From: JBCAXA01 sp038534295
GTDB taxonomy: Bacteria; Pseudomonadota; Gammaproteobacteria; Steroidobacterales; Woeseiaceae
Direction of reading: 5' to 3'
Assembly: GCA_038534295.1 (NCBI GenBank)
Contig: JBCAXA010000002.1
Coordinates: forward strand, 372,001 to 436,000
Length of the DNA: 64,000 bases
Shown here: piece after piece, positions 59,343 through 64,000 of the stretch
Position numbering within the stretch: position 1 is the first letter of the stretch
Layout: every line of letters starts with the position of its first letter
Made by a program: the position numbers and the translations under genes
The notes under the pieces: generated by a model
Seen by the model: the letters and a program-made list of their open reading frames with translations, nothing else
Database searches by the model: none
Told to the model about the DNA's origin: nothing

Positions 59343-60116
59343 TTAGCTTTCTTGTGATCTGTTTCTTGCGGCACGCCAAGCCGTGATGACGCGGCCAAGC
59401 CGGCTGGGCGCCCGGCCGCGTTGCAGTGCTTTCAGTTTGCCACGCGTCAATGCGCCAAGCACATCGACCGCGCTGTTGCCGGCACGGTCGGTCGGGCATT
59501 GTCGTAGCTCATCGAGACCAGCGCTCGCACATCGCTCCCTAATCTCGCCGCGTCGCTCGCCGGTCAACGACGCCGTATCGCTACCAAGCCACTCGAGCGG
59601 GAAGGGCAGTCTGGAGACCTTCGAACCGCTCATTAGGGCTTCGGCGAGCTCAGCAAATCCCCGCGCAATCGCGACATGATGAACGTGGTTCGACGTTTCG
59701 GCCTGCTGCGATGACGTAGCGTCGTGGAGCCAATAGAGCCCGGGCCCATTCTGGCGGAACAAGCGCAAGCGACACTCTTCCACCGTCGCGGTTTGTTCGT
59801 GGCGTAACCAGGCCTCGACCAGCACGAGGTGTTCGTCGAACAGGCGCCAATCGGGTTTTGGGTCGGCCGTGGCGTTGGCAAGCGCGCGGGTAAGCGGGTG
59901 CCGCGGGTTGCCGTCGACAGCGCGCGCAAATTCATCTCGCCACCAGGCGATTTTGACCGGCGCTACCGAGTCGCTCGCGGTCGACAAGCCGAGCAATTCC
60001 GCGCGCAGGGCTTCAACAACCAGAAACACGCCCTTGGCAGGGCCCTGGAGGAACACCGCCGTGAGCTCGGCATCGCTACCGGCCGGCGGTGACGGCGGAG
60101 CAGCGTCATGCTGCAT
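59343..60116 (-). CDS. Squalene/phytoene synthase-family protein, divergent
   Basis: A 257-residue all-helical protein with the family-like segment VKIAWWRDEFARAVDGNPRHPLTRAL. The paired Asp-rich motifs of active squalene/phytoene synthases (DxxxD, twice) are not evident, so it is closer to the non-catalytic group that includes the mitochondrial complex I assembly factor NDUFAF6. That link is inference. It lies 5 bases after rmuC and 4 before yciK, in an operon with ubiG. Confidence 0.7.
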   Translation of the reverse strand: MQHDAAPPSPPAGSDAELTAVFLQGPAKGVFLVVEALRAELLGLSTASDSVAPVKIAWWRDEFARAVDGNPRHPLTRALANATADPKPDWRLFDEHLVLVEAWLRHEQTATVEECRLRLFRQNGPGLYWLHDATSSQQAETSNHVHHVAIARGFAELAEALMSGSKVSRLPFPLEWLGSDTASLTGERRGEIRERCASAGLDELRQCPTDRAGNSAVDVLGALTRGKLKALQRGRAPSRLGRVITAWRAARNRSQES

Positions 60117-60121
60117 GGTGC

Positions 60122-61456
60122 TCAGTCGTCCTTAACAGCGCCGATACGCGGTTGGTCGTCGCTGCCAACGTTACCGACCGAGCTGCTCGGTACCGTGGTT
60201 TCGCGCGCAACCGTATCAACCGCTTCCATTGTCGGCATGTCTTTTTTGCTCTGAACGCCCAGCTCGACGAACTTACGCGCACCGGGCAACACATTGCGCT
60301 CGAGCGAGCCGACCGCCTGATTGAACGTCTTGACGCTCGAGTCCAGCCCTTTGCCTACCTTGTTGAGGTGCGTTGCGAACACGGCGAGCCGGTCGTACAG
60401 ATCTTCGGCGAGGCCGCGAATGACTTCAGCGTTTTCGGCGAGCGCGAGCTGGCGCCACCCGTAGGCAACGGCCTTCAACAGGGCAACGAAACTCGTCGGC
60501 GTAGCCAGTATGATTTTCTGGCGCAGTGCGTCTTCGATCAGCGTCGGTTTTTCGTTCAGCGCGGCAGTCAGAAACTGGTCGCCCGGAATAAACAGAATGA
60601 CGAACTCTGGACTCTTCGGGAACTGCGCCCAATAGCTCTTCTGGGCAAGCTCGCGCACGCGCTCCTCAACTTTGCGCGCATGCCGAGTGAGCGCCTGCTG
60701 GCGCGCGTCGTCGTCGCTCGCCTCAATCGCTTCGAGGTAGGCATCGAGCGGAGTCTTGACGTCGACAACGAGCTCGCGCGAGTCTGGCATGCGAATAATC
60801 ATGTCCGGGCGCATACGCGCGTCGCCGGTACCGGTCGTGACCTGCTCGGAGAAATCGCAGTGCTCGACCATGCCGGCAAGTTCGGCAAGGCGCTTTAACG
60901 TCATCTCGCCCCACTGACCGCGAACTTCCGGCCGGCGCAGCGCGTTGACGAGGTTGCGGGTCTCCGTCTGCAGCGTTTGTTGGCTCTGCTGCATCGCGGC
61001 GAGCTGCGCGCGAATGCTGCCGTAGGCCTCGCTGCGAGCCTTTTCCAGTTCGTTGATTTGTGATTCGGTCTTCTTCAGCGCGTCAGCGATGGGCTTGACC
61101 AAAGTCTCGACGGCTTTCGCCTGTTGGCTGAGTTCGCCCTTGGCTCGTTCCTGCTGTGCACCGAGGTTTTGTTCCGCGAGCTTCAGGAACAGCTCACTGT
61201 TGTCTTTGAGGCTGCGATTGGCGAGCTCACCGAAGCGCGCCTGGATCTCGCTGGCAGCCGTATCGATGGCAGTTTCACGTTCTTTAGCGATCTCTTCCTG
61301 GTGGAGAATCTCCGCCTCGAAGTTCTCGCAGTCGCTGCGCAGCCGATTGGTAATCGTGCGACCGAACAGCCATTCGATGAGCAGGCCGAGCGCAAGTCCG
61401 ATGCCGATGCAAACAGCGCCGACAAAAATCCAATCGAGCGGCAGATCGATACTCAT
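60122..61456 (-). CDS. rmuC: DNA recombination protein RmuC
   Basis: RmuC limits inversion at short inverted repeats in E. coli and has a nuclease-like fold. The 444-residue protein has an N-terminal membrane segment (about residues 9-30), a long coiled coil to residue 180 and the RmuC domain (LRRPEVRGQWGEMTLKRLAE, PDSRELVVDVKTPLDAYLEA, FVILFIPGDQFLTAAL). The ATG overlaps the upstream phosphatase stop. Confidence 0.95.
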   Translation of the reverse strand: MSIDLPLDWIFVGAVCIGIGLALGLLIEWLFGRTITNRLRSDCENFEAEILHQEEIAKERETAIDTAASEIQARFGELANRSLKDNSELFLKLAEQNLGAQQERAKGELSQQAKAVETLVKPIADALKKTESQINELEKARSEAYGSIRAQLAAMQQSQQTLQTETRNLVNALRRPEVRGQWGEMTLKRLAELAGMVEHCDFSEQVTTGTGDARMRPDMIIRMPDSRELVVDVKTPLDAYLEAIEASDDDARQQALTRHARKVEERVRELAQKSYWAQFPKSPEFVILFIPGDQFLTAALNEKPTLIEDALRQKIILATPTSFVALLKAVAYGWRQLALAENAEVIRGLAEDLYDRLAVFATHLNKVGKGLDSSVKTFNQAVGSLERNVLPGARKFVELGVQSKKDMPTMEAVDTVARETTVPSSSVGNVGSDDQPRIGAVKDD

Positions 61457-62121
61457 GCGACGGACCGCTCGAAGAGCAGCGCCAGTAAGTCGGCTGGTGA
61501 ATCGATGACGTGGTCAGCACCCCAGCGGTCGGCGCCATCGCCGTCGACAATGTAGCCCCACGCGGCAGCAATCGTGCGCATTCCGGCGGCCTGGCCGGCG
61601 TCGATGTCGCGCTGATGATCACCAACGTAAAGGCTGCTCGACGGGTTTGCGTTCAACGAATCGGCGGCTACCAACAGCGGTTCCGGATGCGGTTTGCGAA
61701 CGCTCAAGGTATCGCCGCCGATGATGCAGCCGCAGCGCTCGGCGAGTTCGAGTTCCGCCAGCAGTTTGCGGCTGATGTGCTCTGGTTTGTTGGTGACGAC
61801 ACCCCACCGAACGCCGCGCGATTCGACGTACTCGAGCACGCGATCCCAACCGGCAAAGAGCGCTGACGATTGCGCTACGTTTGCCGTGTAATCGGCAAGA
61901 AACGCAGGCAACAGTTCGTCGCGCCGAGCGCTAGCCTCTTCATCTCCGAACCCGAGTCGCAGCAACGCCATGGACCCACTTGAAACCACCGCACGCGCAA
62001 GGTCCCTGTCCGGTGCCGTTCGCCCGTTGCGCCTACACAGGCGCTCGAGTGCGGCGACCATGTCCGGCGCGGTGTCAACCAGCGTCCCGTCTAGGTCGAC
62101 GAGGAGAGCGCCGTTAGTCAT
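61453..62121 (-). CDS. HAD phosphatase (MupP or Gph type)
   Basis: A 222-residue HAD phosphatase: nucleophile motif DLDGTLVDTAPD, motif II VVTNKP, Lys in RKPHPEPLL and acidic motif YVGDHQRDIDAG. In Pseudomonas the gene at this position after ubiG is mupP, encoding N-acetylmuramate-6-phosphate phosphatase of peptidoglycan recycling, long annotated as phosphoglycolate phosphatase. Context favours MupP, but sequence alone cannot separate it from Gph. It overlaps ubiG by 8 bases. Confidence 0.88.
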   Translation of the reverse strand: MTNGALLVDLDGTLVDTAPDMVAALERLCRRNGRTAPDRDLARAVVSSGSMALLRLGFGDEEASARRDELLPAFLADYTANVAQSSALFAGWDRVLEYVESRGVRWGVVTNKPEHISRKLLAELELAERCGCIIGGDTLSVRKPHPEPLLVAADSLNANPSSSLYVGDHQRDIDAGQAAGMRTIAAAWGYIVDGDGADRWGADHVIDSPADLLALLFERSVA

Positions 62122-62842
62122 CGGCCACCGGCTTGTAGGCGGCTACCACATAGTTAACGTCGGGCGAATTCGTTAGCGAGTGCATGCCGCCGATTGGGTC
62201 GTAGCGAAGACCGGCAATTTCGTCGAGCGCGAACCCAGCTTGCCGCAGCATCGCCGCAAGCTCGGATGGCCTGATGAACTTCTGGTAATCGTGGGTACCG
62301 CGCGGCAGCAGTTGGGCGATGTACTCCGCTGCAACAATGGCGAGTGCGTACGCTTTCGGCGTGCGATTGATGGTCGAGAAAAATGCTTTGCCGCCGGGTT
62401 TCAAAAGCCGCGCGCAATCGGCGATAAGCTCCGCCGGCTCTGGCACATGCTCGAGCAGCTCCATGCATGTTACGACGTCGTACGTACCGGGTTGCTCATC
62501 GGCGAGCTGCGATGACGGTACCTCCCGATAGTCGATCGAGAGCCCGTTTGCTTCGGCGTGCAGGCGTGCAACCGCGAGCGCCTCGCTGGCAAGATCAATG
62601 CCGGTTGTGTCGGCACCGCCGCGCGCCAGCGACTCCGTCAATATCCCGCCGCCGCAGCCAACGTCCACCACTTTGCGGCCGGCAAGTTCGGCGCGGTCGG
62701 CCACAAAACCGTAGCGCACTGGATTCAATTGATGCAGCGGCTTGAACTCGCCCTGTGGATCCCACCAGCGTGCTGCCATCGCATCAAACTTGGCGATCTC
62801 CGCCGGATCGACGTTTTGCGGTTGTGGGTTCGTATCGGTCAT
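62114..62842 (-). CDS. ubiG: Ubiquinone biosynthesis O-methyltransferase UbiG
   Basis: UbiG catalyses both O-methylation steps in ubiquinone synthesis with SAM. The 242-residue protein has DPAEIAKFDAMAARWWDPQGEFKPLH (family N-terminus, given here in joined form), SAM motif KVVDVGCGGGILTE, MELLEHVPEP and the C-terminal membrane-association helix region. ATG 62842 is the family start; the longer open frame upstream is opposite strand noise from the neighbour. Confidence 0.96.
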   Translation of the reverse strand: MTDTNPQPQNVDPAEIAKFDAMAARWWDPQGEFKPLHQLNPVRYGFVADRAELAGRKVVDVGCGGGILTESLARGGADTTGIDLASEALAVARLHAEANGLSIDYREVPSSQLADEQPGTYDVVTCMELLEHVPEPAELIADCARLLKPGGKAFFSTINRTPKAYALAIVAAEYIAQLLPRGTHDYQKFIRPSELAAMLRQAGFALDEIAGLRYDPIGGMHSLTNSPDVNYVVAAYKPVADD

Positions 62843-62853
62843 TGAGGGTTCAG

Positions 62854-64000
62854 TCAGCACAATCGTGCCCGCCATTCTTCGGTTCGCGAGTGTACCGCGT
62901 TCAAATCGAGCCGGCTGTAGCTGCCCGCGCTGAAGCGTTTTTGTCCGGCAATCCACGTATCCGCGACGTCGCAACGGGCCGCTGCGAACACCAGTTGCGA
63001 TACGGGATCGTGCACCGGCCAGCACGCCGGTTCGTCGAAGGCGATTGCCACCAGATCGGCGTACTTGCCGCGCTCGATACTGCCGACGTCTTGTGCAAGC
63101 CCGAGCGTGCGCGCGCCGCCCAAGGTCGCCATGGCGAGACACTCGTGCGCCGTCAGCGCGAGCGGGTCCGCTTCGCGCAAGCGAGCCAGCATCGATGCCG
63201 TGTGCATCTCGCTCAGCATGTCGAGATCGTTGTTGCTCGCGGCGCCATCGGTACCAAGGCCAACGTTGACGCCGGCGTCGCACAGTGCCCGGAGCGGTGC
63301 GATACCGGCGGCCAGCTTCGCGTTCGATTGCGGGCAGTGCACGACGCTTGCGCCCGACGTTGCGATGATGCGCAAGTCTTCCGAACCAATTTGGATGGCG
63401 TGCGCCAACGACAGGCCGGTATTGAGCAGGCCGCTCGCCTGGAGTCGCTCGAGCGGCGTCGCGCCGTACTCGCGTTGCGACTCGGCAAGTTGCTCACGTG
63501 TGTCCATAAAAGGCACGTGCACGCGTACGTCGAGCTCATCGGCCAACGTGCGCAGATTGCGCAAACTCGCGTCGCTGCAGCCATTCAACGAATCGATGAC
63601 GAACCGCGCGGAAATCAGCGGGTCGGCCATCCACGCATCGTGGACTTCAATCGCTTTGGTCAGATGCTCGTTGGCATCGCGCGCCCATGGCGACGGCTGA
63701 TCGTTAAACGGCAGGCCGGCAACGCAGCGCACGCCCAGTTCCGACGCGGCATTCGCGCAGGCATCCGGAAACAGGTAGGCATCGCCAAAACAGGTCGTGC
63801 CACCGGCCAGCATCTCGGCAATCGCCAGCCGTGTGCCGTCACGGACCATCTCGGCGCTCGCCCAGCGCCGGTCGAGCGTCGATACCCGGCGGCGCTGCGG
63901 CGCACCGGTACGAAGATCGTCGGCAAGTCCGCGAAACAGCGTGGTGGCGGCCTGCGTCCGGGCATTGACGAAACCAGGGATCACGAGATGCTGGTCGCGC
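62854..64000 (-). CDS. TRZ/ATZ-family amidohydrolase homologue lacking metal ligands (partial)
   Basis: A cyclic-amidohydrolase-family protein most like MtaD/SAH-deaminase TRZ/ATZ hydrolases; the start lies beyond the right edge. 382 codons including the stop are present. The core is recognisable (VIPGFVNA, AEMLAGGTTCFGDAY, VVHCPQSNAKLAAG, GLGTDGAASNNDLDML). The first metal motif, normally HxH, reads NARTQAA. The usual PHAPYT segment reads IDSLNGCSD, and the HxHxxE-type segment reads VHVPFMDTRE. The later His (SLAHAIQI) and Asp (GTDG) remain. It is probably not an active metal-dependent deaminase. The position next to ubiG matches mtaD-like genes in Pseudomonas. Confidence 0.85.
   Translation of the reverse strand, partial: RDQHLVIPGFVNARTQAATTLFRGLADDLRTGAPQRRRVSTLDRRWASAEMVRDGTRLAIAEMLAGGTTCFGDAYLFPDACANAASELGVRCVAGLPFNDQPSPWARDANEHLTKAIEVHDAWMADPLISARFVIDSLNGCSDASLRNLRTLADELDVRVHVPFMDTREQLAESQREYGATPLERLQASGLLNTGLSLAHAIQIGSEDLRIIATSGASVVHCPQSNAKLAAGIAPLRALCDAGVNVGLGTDGAASNNDLDMLSEMHTASMLARLREADPLALTAHECLAMATLGGARTLGLAQDVGSIERGKYADLVAIAFDEPACWPVHDPVSQLVFAAARCDVADTWIAGQKRFSAGSYSRLDLNAVHSRTEEWRARLC

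Overview
The window is one contiguous chromosomal stretch of a gammaproteobacterium with a GC content that looks near 60 percent (not computed). Gene order supports this: carB-greA, yhbY/rlmE-ftsH-folP-glmM-tpiA-secG-tRNA-Leu-nuoA to nuoN-tRNA-fMet-rimP-nusA-infB-rbfA-truB-rpsO-pnp, then smc-zipA-ligA, scpA-scpB-rluB and ubiG-HAD phosphatase-rmuC-yciK. A DksA with a long lysine-rich N-terminal tail and a PhaR regulator suggest a Xanthomonadales-, Steroidobacter- or Woeseia-like lineage. That placement is inference from family resemblance, not a phylogeny.

Layout. 1-9.5 kb: pyrimidine/arginine precursor synthesis (carB, cut by the left edge), transcript cleavage, ribosome maturation, FtsH protease, folate and cell-wall precursor enzymes, TIM and SecG, ending in tRNA-Leu(GAG). 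9.5-24.2 kb: a complete 14-subunit complex I operon with separate nuoC and nuoD. 24.2-32.9 kb: initiator tRNA, two tandem terminators, then the translation/RNA operon rimP to pnp. 32.9-38.4 kb: mostly minus-strand genes (two hypotheticals, a YheT-like hydrolase, PhaR, GluQ, a zinc-less DksA, QueF). 38.4-44.7 kb: smc-zipA-ligA. 44.7-49.9 kb: a lower-GC accessory locus. 50.2-64.0 kb: PpiC-BolA-YciB, YciO, ScpAB-RluB, small unknowns, an APC permease, and a minus-strand operon from an amidohydrolase-like gene through ubiG to yciK.

The most unusual part is 44.7-49.9 kb. Two proteins resembling the uncharacterised DUF6502 family flank an orphan oligopeptide-binding lipoprotein. They are followed by a secreted protein made of 30 perfect-length decapeptide repeats (consensus GIDGSGVxLN) capped by a DUF5666-like C-terminal region. 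An AT-rich divergent spacer with inverted repeats separates the binding protein from the second DUF6502 gene.

Two small-RNA candidates also stand out, neither explained by coding sequence. One at 35146-35239 (minus) has a consensus TTGACA -35 box 17 bp from its -10, three hairpins, a CUCCCCC loop and a strong terminator. One at 50000-50096 (minus) has a perfect CRP-type palindrome centred at -41.5, CCUCC-rich single-stranded segments and a terminator with eight U. Other oddities are a single-cysteine DksA fused to a histone H1-like tail, an amidohydrolase homologue lacking most metal ligands, an initiator tRNA with a U1/U72 mismatch, a perfect hairpin over the folP start, and a 43-nt bipartite palindrome just after pnp.
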